From assembly GCF_040712315.1 (NCBI RefSeq), contig NC_134024.1:25866658-25930657 (forward strand): a stretch of DNA of 64,000 bases, read 5' to 3'. The DNA comes from Castanea sativa (Eukaryota > Streptophyta > Magnoliopsida > Fagales > Fagaceae). Of this stretch, positions 34,327-46,735 are shown one piece after another; the first letter of the stretch is position 1, and each line of letters begins with the position of its first letter. The notes beneath the pieces were generated by a model. The model was not told where the DNA came from and ran no database searches. It saw only the letters and a program-made list of their open reading frames with translations. The translations under genes were made by a program, and so were the position numbers.

Positions 34327-35612
34327 ATGGAACATGGTCACTCTTTAGTGATCTCTCCTCACTTTGATGTGAATAACTATGCTTATTGGAAGGTTAGGAT
34401 GAAGGCCTTCTTGAAATCTATTCATGAGAGAGTATGACTCTTTGTTGAAAAAATCTAGGAAAGACCAACCACTGCTATTAGTAAATGGACTACTACCCAA
34501 AAAAAAGCAACAAGTTTTAATAGCAAGGCTATGAATGCAATATTGAATGCTATTTCTATGGAAGAATTCAAGAGGATCTCTAATGTGGAGATTGCTCACA
34601 TTGCATGGAACATCTTGGAAATAGTGCATGAAGGCACTAAGGTAGTAAAAATCAATAAACTGCAACAATTGACCTATAGATTTGAAAGCAATAAAATGTT
34701 TGATGATGAGTCTTTTGATAAATTCTATGCTAAGTTGAATGAAATTGTTAATTCTGCTTTTAATTTGGGTAAAATTTATGATTAATCTAAAATTTTTAGA
34801 AAAATTCTTAGATCATTAACTGAGAACTTTAGACTCAAAGTGACTGCCATAACTGAAAGTAAAAATATGGACTCTATTCCTGTAGATAAACTTGTAGGAT
34901 CTCTTCAATCCTATGAGTTTGACTTACCCAAAACTAACTGAAAGTAAAGATGTGAACTCCATTCCTATAGATGAACTTGTTGTTAAAACTATTTGATGCC
35001 AATGAACTCTTAAATTCTGTTAAAATTGAGAACATGTCTTTGATTGAGAAAGTTAAAATTTTGGAATTTGAATTATCTGTTGCTAGAGAACAACTAAACA
35101 GGTTTTCTACATCTAAACTGGATAATATGCTAAATGTTCAAAAATCTGTTTCTGATAAGACAAGATTAAGGTTTGTTAAGAGTGGTTTTACTTTTGTTTT
35201 CCATCCTCCTAAGTTTGTACCTGCTACATCTAATTCTTTACCTGAAGTTAAGGTACCTAAGGAAGAAGTTCTAGCTTCTAGAAGAACTAGGGTAGATCTA
35301 AGTGAGTCAAAACTTAAGAATCCCAATCATCTTGGAAGCAAGAAACAACACAAACTTTAGTGGTTCCATCATTTTTGTGGTGGAGTTGGGCATACATGCC
35401 CAAAATTGCTTTAAATTGCAAGTTTCGAAGCATGCATCCAAACAAAAGTGTTTATGCTAAAAGTACAAGATCCTATGTCACTTATTCATGAATTGTTAAA
35501 GATTCTTAACCTTTATGCCAATACTAGTATTGAATTTAGGACTAATTCAACTAGAAACTTCAACTCCAAGAATGCAACTAAAAGAGTGTGGATGCAAAAG
35601 ACTCAGTCTTAG
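34327..35612 (+). pseudogene. Copy A gag, broken and internally deleted
   Basis: Starts at the ATG at 34327 (MEHGHSLVISPHFDVNNYAY), with stops including a TGA where Trp is expected and a TAA at 34783. The capsid has ILNAISMEEFKRISNVEIAH and KINKLQQLTYRFESNKMFDD. After DLPKT (about 34935) the sequence jumps to LLLKLFDANELL. Compared with copy B, the segment with the first zinc knuckle and a Ser/Asp/Glu-rich stretch is missing. A region that predicts a coiled coil follows (ELSVAREQLNRF). The second zinc knuckle region is still readable (HFCGGVGHTCP) but altered: Thr-Cys replaces the usual Arg-Pro context. Confidence 0.85.
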
Positions 35613-36206
35613 TGATTTTGTCTGACATGGTCTGTGTGTTATTTCTTTCAATTTCTTGTAACCAAAAATGTTTTTCATTAGGATTTATATTTGCATTACA
35701 TTCATGCATTTCACTCTAGGTTTGTCTATGATGTTTTTAATTTTTATTTAAAAATAAATAAAAAATTATAAACAAAAAAAGAAATTTTTGTATTACACAT
35801 CTTCAAGTTGTGTAACTGAGGTTGGCCTATGAAATTTGCATTTCATGACTGTGTACCTTGTTTAGCTTTGATGAGTTTTTTTTTTCTTGTACTTTGCTAA
35901 TTTAGGCTATGTAATGCTTATATTGTGTGAGTTGTTTATGGTTTTTAAATACATGATTTTGATTTTAAAGTCACATTCTTTTGATTGTAAGGACTAAAAA
36001 ATTATAAGAGAAATGCATAAATAACTATCTCACCACTGTTACTCGCCAATCATGAACATCTGTGTGTAAATTATAAAAGCCGTGCTCGGTAAGGTGTAGC
36101 ACTTGCATAGCAAGATATTTAAGGTGTCGCTTTCAAAATGAATAAAAGAAGCAAAAAGAAAAAAGAAAAAAAATGCTTCAAAAGAAAATGAAAAAGCAAA
36201 AGAAAA

Positions 36207-36248
<42 letters not shown>

Positions 36249-37619
36249 CATTGTTGCAAGCATGTTTTCTAAGAGATGTGAGAGTTATATGATGTAACTC
36301 TTTAGGTGATAATCACTTTCAAACTTATGTGATTGATAATGTAGAAATTGTGCTTATTTTCCATCTACATATCACCTTTCAGGTATCTCATACACTTACT
36401 AGTTGTACACACTACAAGGAAACCTTTGTTAAACTTTGTACAAGTGATTATGTGTAAATTTTTGTAGCCATCCAAAATTTTACTTCTTGATATGTTTAAT
36501 AATTTTTGGGGGTGCGAGGTAAGAATTTTGTGATGAATTTTTTTTTAAAGCTTAATAAAGAAATTTTTTTGAAGGGAAAGAATTTTTTTTAAAATATTTG
36601 GAAGCATTAGCATGCATCCCATATCATAAAAATCTGTTTTACAAATGTTTCTGTAGAAAATTTCCAAGTTTTTAATTTTTTAGGATTCAATTGATCAAAC
36701 TTGTTTTTCAACTGATCGAAAAGAAAAGAAAACCCATTTTTAAGGCTTAAACTCTCGGGTTTCCTCAATTCCTCACTCGATTCCTTTCGATTAGTAGGAT
36801 CTATTTTTAAGTGATTTTCGATTCTTGTTTCCTCTCGATTGATCGAAAATCATTTTTTTTATTAAAACAAATAGGAATCAGATTACAGTTCTTTAGTGTT
36901 TTTGTCTTCTTCTTCTTCGATCCCTCTCTCGATCCCTTTCACTCTTTTTTTTTTTAATCTTTTTCTGAGTCAAAGCTTTAAGGGTTTTCTTCCTCAACAC
37001 CTAGTAAGTCTCTTTTACCCTTTCTTTTTTATTAAATTACATACATACATGCATTTTCATCAAATTTTTTTAAAATTTTCCAACTAAAGAAATTTTGGGG
37101 TTTTTGATGATTTTGAGTGTTTTGATCCAATTTTTTGGATGAATTTTTGTTCATACATCATATAAACATGATTCTCATGCTTTAATTTCAAAAATTTCAT
37201 AATTTCTTCAAAATTTTGAAATTAGGGTTCCTGTGTTCTTAAGGATTTTGGGGATTTTGTTCAGTTGGGTTAAATTGATTGAAATTAGCTTATGATATTG
37301 TTTAATTGAGTGATTATAACATGTTTTATACTTGTTGTGTTATTCAATTGATCAATATAAGAATTTTTTTAAATTAGGGTTTTCAAAATTGGGGATTTTG
37401 CTAAATTTCTAATTTTCTTAGTCAATTTTCAAAATAGAGATGAAATTAAACTGTTTTAGAGCATTAGATCATGCATCATATGTGTACTTGTGTCATGCAT
37501 CATATAGTTTTTAAAATTTCATGTTATCTTATGCTCGAACTTTATTTGATGCAGTCTGTCCTTGGTTTTTGTTTTTGTTTGCGTTTGTGTTTGTGTATTT
37601 TTTTTTTAAACCTTTAGAC
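35613..37619 (+). other. Long non-coding interior of copy A
   Basis: Two kb without coding potential, in the same position as 59505-61571 of copy B. Shared content includes the CTCACCACTGTTACTCGCCAAT/ATTTACTAGCCAAT block and a (TA)n tract (36214-36245 here). Near 36670-36860 it holds several GATCGAAAAT-type motifs that also occur in the LTRs. It may carry packaging or RNA signals (inference). Confidence 0.6.
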
Positions 37620-38781
37620 ATGGCTCCTAAGGTTGGTAGAAAGTTTAAAATGAAAGCCAATAGAACCTCTGCATCTTCTTCTTCTTCTTCTTCTTCTTCT
37701 TCTAAGGCTAATAGGGTAGGTTTCTTTCTGCTAAGAATGAGGAAATTTTTGAGACCTTAACCAAGCTTAGGTCTATATAGGGAGAAAGATAGATTGTCCT
37801 ATATGAGTTAGATCCTTCCATTCATAGGAATCTAGTGTCTAGGAATTGGGTTTCCTTGTGTGATATCTCTGATCCTCCTCTTGCTGCTTTGATTAGAGAG
37901 TTTTGCTCCAATCTCACCATTTATCCTGAGGATACAAGTTGTCTTATTTGACTACAGGGATTAAAAGTAAAGAGTTTAGGATTACTAAACATGTAGTTTC
38001 CGAAGCTCTAGGTGTGCCTTTAGTTCATAAACCCACATATCCATACACTGAGTTTCCTCCTGTAGATGATATAATGTCTTTACTTTGTGGAAGATCAGTT
38101 TCTTGGGGTTTTAAACCAAGGATAAACTCATGTGAGCTTACTGAGCTTAACTATCTTTACTTGAGGATCGCCTGGCATACTATCTTGCCTATCTCCCATG
38201 TCCACACCATTCCTATAGATAGGTGTGCTTTTCTCTATGCTTTCATCATAGATGGATCTATGTGTTTTCCTTCCCTATTCATTCAGACTATTGTTGATAT
38301 TTATAGGAGTAAGTCCAAAGCACAAGAATTGTTCTTTCCTATGTTTATATATAGGGTGTTGAACTTTCTAGGGTTAACAAAGTTTCCTCCTCTAGAGTTA
38401 GTTCATATAATTGCCCTTATAGGAGCCACTTTTCTTAGGCAGCGACAGGCTTATTTGAAGAGTGCTAAACCAAACACTAGGACTTCAAAGAGACCAAGAT
38501 GTGAAGCTTCTACTATAGCTCTTGCCTTTGGTGATATGCTTGCTGTTGAGGAGGTACATGTGGATCCTATTGCAGTTGTGGGTCCTACTGGTGATGGTGA
38601 TGCTGTTGACCCTATTGTTACCCCTCCACTCTCACTCTGTGTCGTGATGGAGTCCTTTATGACTACTCAGGTGGCTCATGGACAACTTATTGATGAGTTA
38701 CTCACTGAGGTTGCTGCCTTGAGAGTTGATTTTGCCGAGTATAGGAGTGTTTTTCCACCTCGTCTACCCTTTGACACTTAA
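37620..38781 (+). pseudogene. Copy A accessory protein (putative plant transposon protein-like)
   Basis: ATG at 37620 (MAPKVGRKFKM), then a poly-Ser tract and a region with stops and shifts (37740-37940). A long open part follows (37939-38781, 280 aa): FRITKHVVSEALGVPLVHKP, YPYTEFPPVDDIMSLLCGRS, HTIPIDRCAFLYAFI, LVHIIALIGATFLRQRQ, a basic patch (TSKRPRCE) and an acidic/hydrophobic tail. Copy B encodes a clear homologue. The LIREF...ALGVP arrangement recalls the 'putative plant transposon protein' domain (Pfam Transposase_32); this is from memory. No catalytic motif is evident. The nuclear-type basic patch suggests a nucleic-acid or nuclear role (inference). Confidence 0.72.
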
Positions 38782-39290
38782 TGGTTGCCTTTGACAATAC
38801 GAAACAAAAAGGGGGAGTAGATTTAGGTTTAGGTGAGGGCTCTTGTATTTAGGGGTAGTAGAGAGATTTTGTATTTAGGGGGAGTTACTTAGTTTTTGAG
38901 ATGAGAGATTTTGATGTATTTTTCCTTTCTCATTGTTTTGATGTATATATGTTTTGTTTTATTGTTCTTGTTTCACAAACATTGTTGGTTCATTGACTAT
39001 GATAGTATATTTGATGTTTATTCATTTGATATTTTGTCAATCTCTTATGTTTTGTGAATTCAAGTTCAGTTTTTATTTATTGGATTTGTACTGTATTTTC
39101 CACACATGTATTTATGGTTTGTTTTCAGTGTTTCGGGAATTTACAGGTAAATTCTTTCAACAGCTACTGTCTATACTAGCAACTAATAGTTAGTAGTTGT
39201 GATAGAATTGTATCAGAGCAATACTTTGTAATTGGGTTGAGGTTTGATTTGAGGCATTCATTTTGTATGTGTGTTTTGTCATGGATTGCC

Positions 39291-39303
39291 AAAGGGGGAA
39301 ATT
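39291..39303 (+). promoter_or_regulatory. Polypurine tract of copy A
   Basis: CAAAGGGGGAAAT directly before the 3' LTR start at 39304. Copy B has CAAAGGGGGAGTT at the same place. Confidence 0.85.
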
Positions 39304-39840
39304 GTTAGGTTCTAAAAATTTAGGATTAAATGTTTATAATTCAATTTTGTATGTGTAGGCAAACTAAGAACAAAACATGTCTAGCCTATGTTTTAGGCAT
39401 TGCTCAAAGGTATATGTTTCAAGCTTCAAGTTCGAGCTGACTGCAAAAAAGAAGAGTTTGAATCTACCAAGCTTGATCGATCGAAAATTAGATTTGACCG
39501 ATCGAAAATTGTAGAAATCAAATTTTGCAGAATTTTTAAACAAGGCCCAAGCCCGTGAAAAAGTTTAGGAATTCAATCTAACTTGTCCACATATAAAAGT
39601 GAAACCCTAGCTACATTTTGGAGACCTTTGGAAGACTTGTGTATTACTTTTTGTGAGATCTGAGATGTATTGTACCTTCTAACTACACAAGCGTTTACCA
39701 GATCAAGATCTACAATCAAGCATTGGTAGAACTTAGTTGCTACAACAAAGATCAACAACAAAAGCTGATTTGAAACCTTTGAGTGGGATCTCAATGTCAC
39801 AAGTATGGATGCTTGTGTTGCAGTAAGTCACTACAAAAAA

Positions 39841-40462
39841 ATCGTTCTGTCCCAGCGTTTTTTTCCCGGCGCTTTTAAAAAACGCCGTAATAGATAAGTC
39901 TGTACCAGTGCTTTTTAAAAGTGCTGGTATAGGAAACCCTATTACGGTAGCTCAAAACCGGCGCTTTATAAATCGCTGCAATAGGAAACCTATAGCGGCG
40001 GTTTTTAAAAACGCTGGTATAGGATGCCCTATTGCAGCGTTTTATAACCGCCGCTATAGGTTAGGGTAATCTTTTTTTTTTTAATTAATTTAATATTTGA
40101 AATTATCCTATCCCGGCGCTTGAAAAGCGCTGGAATAGGGTAACCCTATTCCAGCGCTTCAAAAAGCGCTGGGATAGGGTCACCCCATAAGGAAATGAAA
40201 AAGGCCTATACCAGCGCTTTTTGAAGCGCTGGAATAGGGTCACCCTATTCCAGCGCTTCAAAAAGCGCTGGGATAGGGTCCCTCCATAAGGGAATGGAGA
40301 GAGGCCTATCCCAGCGCTTTTTGAAGCGCTGGGATAAGGTCACTCCATAAAGGAATGGAGATAGGCCTATCCCAGCGCTTTTTGAAGCGTTGGAATAGGA
40401 TGACCCTATTCCAGCGCATCAAAAAGCGCTGGGATAGGGTCAAAAAACGCTGCAATAGGTCC
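39841..40462. repeat. Left subterminal palindrome array of the CACTA element
   Basis: About 13 short hairpins of the form CCCAGCGCTT(T/C)-n-AAGCGCTGGGATAGG. Each consists of two inverted copies of a ~16-bp motif around a 3-6 nt centre. In CACTA elements such arrays bind the transposase accessory protein. Confidence 0.93.
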
Positions 40463-40602
40463 TTCGTACCACTGAAAAAATTTCAGACTTTCCTTTTATT
40501 TTTTTTAGCTTGGCACCACTTTGGCCTCTCATTTTTGGTCTCCCACTTCTTTCCTTCAGACATTTCCCTCTAACCCACCCTTTTCTTCCTCATTTTCATG
40601 TT

Positions 40603-40605
<3 letters not shown>

Positions 40606-40639
<34 letters not shown>
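40606..40639. repeat. (CT)n tract
   Basis: About 17 CT units within a pyrimidine-rich, 5'UTR-like stretch inside the CACTA element. Confidence 0.95.
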
Positions 40640-40643
<4 letters not shown>

Positions 40644-41777
40644 TTTCTTGTGCTGCAGCCTCTCCCTTCCTCTCACCCAAATCTTACTCCCTCTTCATCT
40701 GTCATAAACAGCCACCGTTAGATCATCCCTCTAGCCTCCATATACTCCTTCATTTGTGCCTTTTCCCAACAAGATTTTAAGGTAAAAATCTAAGCTTTTT
40801 GCTCAATTTCTTTTATGAAATCCTTTGGGTTTTGCTATTTAATGATTATTATAGTAAATACTTGATGGGTTTTAGTGAATAATGTTAGATTAGAGGGTTA
40901 AGATGATTTGGGTACCAATGGCTTTGTTAAAATCCGAAAATTTCATATCATTTGAAGAGTTTTTGCTTTGATAAAAGGTTTTGGTTGATTAGTTTCCTAA
41001 TGGGTATTTGAAGGTTGGTTTGCTAGATCAACTATATGGGTCTTGTTGTTGCATATGTTGATATGAGTTGATTTTTGGAATTTATTCTTTGCATTTTAAA
41101 TGACTTTGGCAAATATGGGTATGAGTGAAGTGACAAATTTTTATGGGGTTTTCATCTTTGTCAATGGTTTCACAGTTCCTTCCAGTCAGGTTCAATCACT
41201 TTTTATAATAATTTTCTGTTGAACTATGCTTGGTTGCTGAGAAATTAAACAAGAATAGTAAAAAAGAGATATGAAAGTTGGACACTTAGACCTTATACTA
41301 AATTTTTCTAGTTCTTGGTCTGAACTCTGAACCTTTTGAATTATTTAAAAAATAGGACAATGACTTTAAAAATTCTTCTTGGGTTTGATTGGGGATTAGT
41401 TTGTCAATATTTTTTGGGGATTGGATAAGACTTTCATATGGTTGAATCAAGAGACATGGATTTGAATGTGGGATAAGAATGTGTATGTTCATGCTCAAAC
41501 TATATACCTTTTTATCTTGTTTAAGTCTAAGCTTTCGTAAAATTTATAGCTATATTACACCTCCAACTGAAATGGAGGCCTTCCTTAAAGTATTATATGA
41601 GAATTCAAAGCCATAGTGGTTGTATTTTTATTTTTATTTTTCTACCAGGAGGGTTTCTGAGAATTTTGTGATTATGTGTAGTTGTAAGTTGTAATTGATT
41701 AGATGTGCTCAGTTGTAAATTTTATAATGCACATTGTGATATATATGGTTGCTAATTTCCAATTATTTGGTTTACAG

Positions 41778-41836
41778 CCTCAGAACTAAAGAAACTTTGT
41801 CGTGAAAATGGTCTGGATAGGTGGCCATATAGGAAG
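41778..41836 (+). pseudogene. Captured exon-like fragment with RWPxRK motif
   Basis: A 59-bp segment with an acceptor in front (GGTTTACAG) and a donor behind (GTAGAC). It reads SELKKLCRENGLDRWPYRK. The RWPYRK end recalls the RWP-RK DNA-binding motif of plant transcription factors; identity is uncertain. Nothing else of a host gene is clearly recognisable nearby, so it looks like a transduplicated exon carried by the CACTA element. Confidence 0.5.
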
Positions 41837-42042
41837 GTAGACTTCTAAGGTCCCCTAATTTGTGCTCATGTTTTGAATTGCTTGGCTATACTAAAAATAG
41901 CTCTTTCATTCATTTTCTCTGTGTTTTATCATTTGTACATATTTGTATCTCCTTTTTGCAAGTGGTGAGATTCATTTGTGAATCACATAGCAGTAGTGCA
42001 GGTTGTGTATATTTTATCTCATCAGTGATTGCTATTTGTACT

Positions 42043-42080
42043 TGTGTGTGTGTGTGTGTGTGCGTGCGCGCGCGCGCGTG
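42043..42080. repeat. (TG)n(CG)n alternating purine-pyrimidine tract
   Basis: About 10 TG units running into about 7 CG units. Such tracts can adopt Z-DNA. Confidence 0.9.
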
Positions 42081-43687
42081 TATGTGAGGTGAATTACTAA
42101 TGCATTAGCTTCACAAGCTCTGCAATTTACCAATTCTGATATTGTATGTCCCTAAATTATTACCCCAAGACCAACTAGTTGGCATGTCCGTAATTTCTAA
42201 GTTTAGAGATGAATGTTGGTTTGCTTAAAATAAAATAATTTTGTAGATGGTTAATGAGATGAAGAAACATGTAGAAACATTGACTGACACTTCTTTTGTT
42301 TTTATATTTAAAAGTAGTAAATGAAAGCAAGAAATGTCAGTTCAAAACTTCAAATGCTTATCTATGAAGTAGCTAAGTTTATCACATGTACTGTTATTGT
42401 CTAAGATGTTTACAATTATTGTAAAATAAATCAATTCTTTTAACTTATCAAAAAAAAGAAAGAAAGGAAATTACATCTTTTTCTATTACCCTTTCATTTT
42501 CATCCCCAATATGATTGTAAACCCTGTGTTTGAAATCAAATTGGACTAGACGGTTAAATCTAATATGGTTCATCCTTAGCAATAGTAATATACTAATATG
42601 CATCTTAGAACAATTTCAAACGTAACAAGTTACACTATGAGTGGTATAATTGTTATGCATGTCTTGGACTGATATCTGGTTGGCATGTCCCCAGGGGCAT
42701 CGGATTCTGTTTGTATGATAATCTTCCTTTTTCTGCATTTTAATAAAACTTTTCCTTATATAAAAAAAACAAAAAATTGTTGTCCTTCAGAGTTGTGTTT
42801 GTTTAAAATCTCTAGCTACTCCTTTCCCATATGAATTTAAGCTTAGTAAACTTATGTTCTATATGCACACATAGGGAGGAATGTACACCTAGGCAGTTGC
42901 TTAATTTACATTTTCTAGTATTGGATTGTTTTAAAGTACAAGCCAATATCAGTTCATGTAATTTTGACCACCATCAGAAAATAGATGATTAACTGTTAAG
43001 AGAGAATGTAGAAGCTTTCATTTCTCAGCACCTTCCCTTTATCTCGAGGAAAAAAAAAATCATAGATAGCATGACTTCACTTTTGTACACGTATAAACCC
43101 TATCCCACATGGTACAAGTGTCAAGTGCAGCATTTAATCATTTTGATAGTGGATGGTATCAATTTCTAGGAAGATTTATTTTAACTGGGCAATATTTTAT
43201 ATTCTGAGTGATTTTTCTCATGATCCCTAATAAAATTTCCTTGTGACTGGTAAGGCATGAGACAACTTTGGGGAGCACAGATGAGAGAAAAATAGTGGAA
43301 TAATGGCTTTTGAGGGAGGTAGATTAGATGAAAGGGGTTTTTTTTTTTTTTTTATGCTATGGGGTTATGGCAGCACATATGATGTTGATTAAGTGGTTTG
43401 GGATTATAAGTTTGGCTGATTATTTTCTTTGTAAGTTATTATGTTCTACTGCAGGCTTTGTTCATGTACTAGTTTATTTGTATGTATGCATGTCAGCATG
43501 TGTGATTTCTTTTGGTTTGTATATCTTTGCACACCTCTCCCTATTTTAATTTATAGTTTGTTCTCTCGGTGTGCTCAGTTTAGTAGTGTCTTCTCCTTTA
43601 CATGATTTTGGACATGAAGTCACCTAATTTTTTTCTTTAAGTTATCTTAATAGTCTATAATTTAGACTTAGATTTTGCTGGATTAGA

Positions 43688-45930
43688 AGCTTGCTTTAAG
43701 TTTGACTTCCTCTTTCCGTGAGCAAACCAGTGAATTGCGAAAGGGTGAGTAAAGTTTGCTTCATAATACCCTACTAGTCTATAATTATATGTTCAAAATT
43801 CTGTTGTGGTGGATTGTTGGTTTGGAGCAAGCGGGTGGCTTGCATGGTGATATAAGGTGGTCTACTTTTCATTATTGGGAGTGTTGATTGTCTTGTGAAT
43901 GTTGTGATATTATTGTTCAACTATGTGTGAATTTATTTTATCAACTACTAGTAAATTCAAATATTCTACTATGGTGGGTTGTTGATTTGGAGCAAGCGGG
44001 TGGCTTGCATGGAGATATAAGGCCAATTAATATAAATTTGACTTGACAGTAACCAATGTATGTGTTGTGAATATTGTAAAGTGGGTATGCCATCATTCTG
44101 CTTTGTCCTGATTTAATCTAGTAGCAGTTTTCTTTAATAAATTACACGACCTTAAGATTATCCTAGTTAGACATTTCACATTAAAATATAGATATAATGC
44201 TAGTCTAGTTGTAAACTTAGCCCCCAAACAAAAAGGCCTCCATATTTCTTACTGTCTTTGCCTAATCAACTTAATCCCTTCTACTCTCTTTCAATGGGAC
44301 AATTAACTTTTAACACATAGTTTTTAAGTACTTTATTTCCTAATTGCACATGCAAATGGCAGTCACAAGTAGACTTAAAATAAATAGAAGAGGGGAAAAT
44401 TTGCAAACCAAATCTTGGAAGAGACTGTCAAATGATTTTAATGTCATTATTTTATTAAGACATGTTTACTATTTACAAGTGATTATAAAATGGGATACAG
44501 ATGAATCTCCCATAGTTGATAGTTGATAGTTCCAATATTCTCAAATGTACTCAGAGAAAGGCATCAACAACTTACCTAACCTGAGTTGTTCACATATTTC
44601 TTTCCATTTTCTTATTTGTCATTTGTTCTTCTTGTTATTTTCTCTTTTGGGCTGTTTAGAATTCTGATTGAAAGTGGGATTTTTCTGCATGAAGATCCCT
44701 ATAGATTCTCTTGGTAAGATTTATAAGGGAAGTCAGTAAAAAGAAAAAAGAAAAAAAAAAGGATCTTATTCATTGCCCTTTCCTTCTTTCGAAAAGTTAG
44801 GCTTACTAGGGGACCATAATAAGTAAAATACTTATACATGAAGGCCCATCAACTTAGGAGATCTCTAAATGACAAAAAGTCAGCCTGTCTTATTCTCTGC
44901 CTCTTAAGGCTTTGTATACTACTTGTGTGTTCCTGTGGGTATTCTAGTTCTCCATAAAATCTAATATTATTGAGATCATTTCAAACATATTGAGGTAAGT
45001 CACTAAGAATTTGCATATAGAATAAACAACCAAGAAAAAGAAAAATAGAGAGAACTAGGAATAATAAATACACCCACTTAAAACTATTGTCCTTGAACTT
45101 ACTTTCCTTTCCCATGTTGTAGGTATCCTTGTAGAATCTATGCTACTATCAAAAGATTGATGACATATGTTTTATCCTCCTCACCGTGCCACTGCCGACG
45201 AAGCCTAGGCCTCCTAACAGTAAGTTTTTTAAAATTTTTGGTTTAGGGTTTCGATTTTGGGTTCAATTGGATTTTGTTTTTAGGGTTTTGCTTCATGGGG
45301 TTTTTATATTTTGTTGTTTTCTTTTAGCAACAAAAGGGCCTCTCTCTCAATCTCACTCGGACCTCTCTTCATTACCATTTGATTTTGTTTAAGGTATCGA
45401 TTCTTGACTTTTTGTTGCTTTTAGCTCAACTTGTAGCTTTTAGTTGCTTTTACCCTTTTTTTAAAGGTGATGTGTAATGGCAGTTAGAGGATTGAACCAA
45501 ATGTATCCAAGGTACTAGTTTTCATACCATAGATAAGTAATGTGTAATTGTCTCACATTACAAGTGGACAAAGTATAATTATCTCTAAAATGTTTATTAG
45601 TTTTGATCATCCCCAAGTATGATTCATCACTTTTGAACATTTGATATATAATAAACTACACCTACCATTGTTGATGTTTAATCACCAAAGATTTCATTTT
45701 TATGTAATGGTCACCTATCATAGTAGTGAGTAATGGTTAGTTTGCTTTTACAGGAGTGGTAGCTTGTTTGAAGTTTACCTTATTCTTTCTGTGGCCAAAC
45801 ACTAGGATTGCTAAAGGGTGAGTAAGATCTGCTTCTTAATTCCCTTAAATTGTTAAATAATGTGTCTACATTACTGTTGTGGTGGGTTGTTGTTTTGGAG
45901 CAAGCGGGTGGCTTGCATGGAGAGAAAAGG
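43688..45930. repeat. Internal repeat of the CACTA element, three copies
   Basis: GGAGCAAGCGGGTGGCTTGC with matching context occurs at about 43824, 43989 and 45896. The first and third copies also share about 75 bp upstream, with AAAGGGTGAGTAA, at 43688-43765 and 45768-45833. Confidence 0.85.
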
Positions 45931-46256
45931 TGGAGTATTTTCTATTAGGAGTGTTGTTTGTTTTGTGACTTACATTTTTGAAACTCAATGTACAATGGTG
46001 AAATCGTAGTGTAGGTGCGCCTCATAACATTCTAGACATTTGGGATGTATTATTTTATGTATAATATTTTAGACATTTGGGATGTAATTATTGATATGGT
46101 GTAATTAAATATATTTAGTTTCTTGGTTTAATGTGGTATGGTATTTTCTATTGGAAAATATGAATTGTGGCTCATTACAGTTGCTATAAAATAGGTATTG
46201 GGAAATATGTATTTTAAGTACACTACAGGTGCTAAATTTTTTTTTTTTTTTAAATG

Positions 46257-46735
46257 ACCTATACCAGCGCTTTTGAAAGCGCTGGCATAGGTCCTTTTAA
46301 ATTTTGGTCATTCAAGACCTATCCCAGTGCTTTTGGGAACGTTGGAATAGGCACAGCCTATCCCAGCGCTTTCAAAAGCGCTGGTATAGGTCTTTTAAAT
46401 TATATTCATTCATGGCCTATACCAGCGCTTTTGAAAGCGCTGGCATAGGTAGTACCTATTCCAGCACTCCCAAAAGCGCTGGTATAGGTCTTGAATGCAT
46501 ATAATTTAAAAGGCCTATACCAGCGTTTTCAAAAGCGCTGGGATAGGGCGTATGCCTTTCCTGGCGCTTTTGAAAAATGCTGGTATAGGTCTAGCGACCC
46601 TATACCGACTATCACTGCGCGGCGGTTTGAAGCGCTGGGAAAAAAAACTCCGGGATAGGAATTTTGACCCTATCCCAGCGCTTTTTAGGGCTATCCCAGC
46701 GGTTTTGAAAACACTGGGATAACCCCATTTTTTTG
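46257..46735. repeat. Right subterminal palindrome array of the CACTA element
   Basis: The same motif as the left array (CCAGCGCTTTTGAAAGCGCTGG and variants), about ten hairpins. Confidence 0.93.

Noticed and set aside
39841..40462. CRISPR-like regular short palindromes
   Set aside because: Spacing and setting are those of CACTA subterminal repeats in a plant genome. There are no unique spacers of constant length.
40510..40780. Frames with long Ser-Leu runs
   Set aside because: They are a translation of the (CT)n tract.
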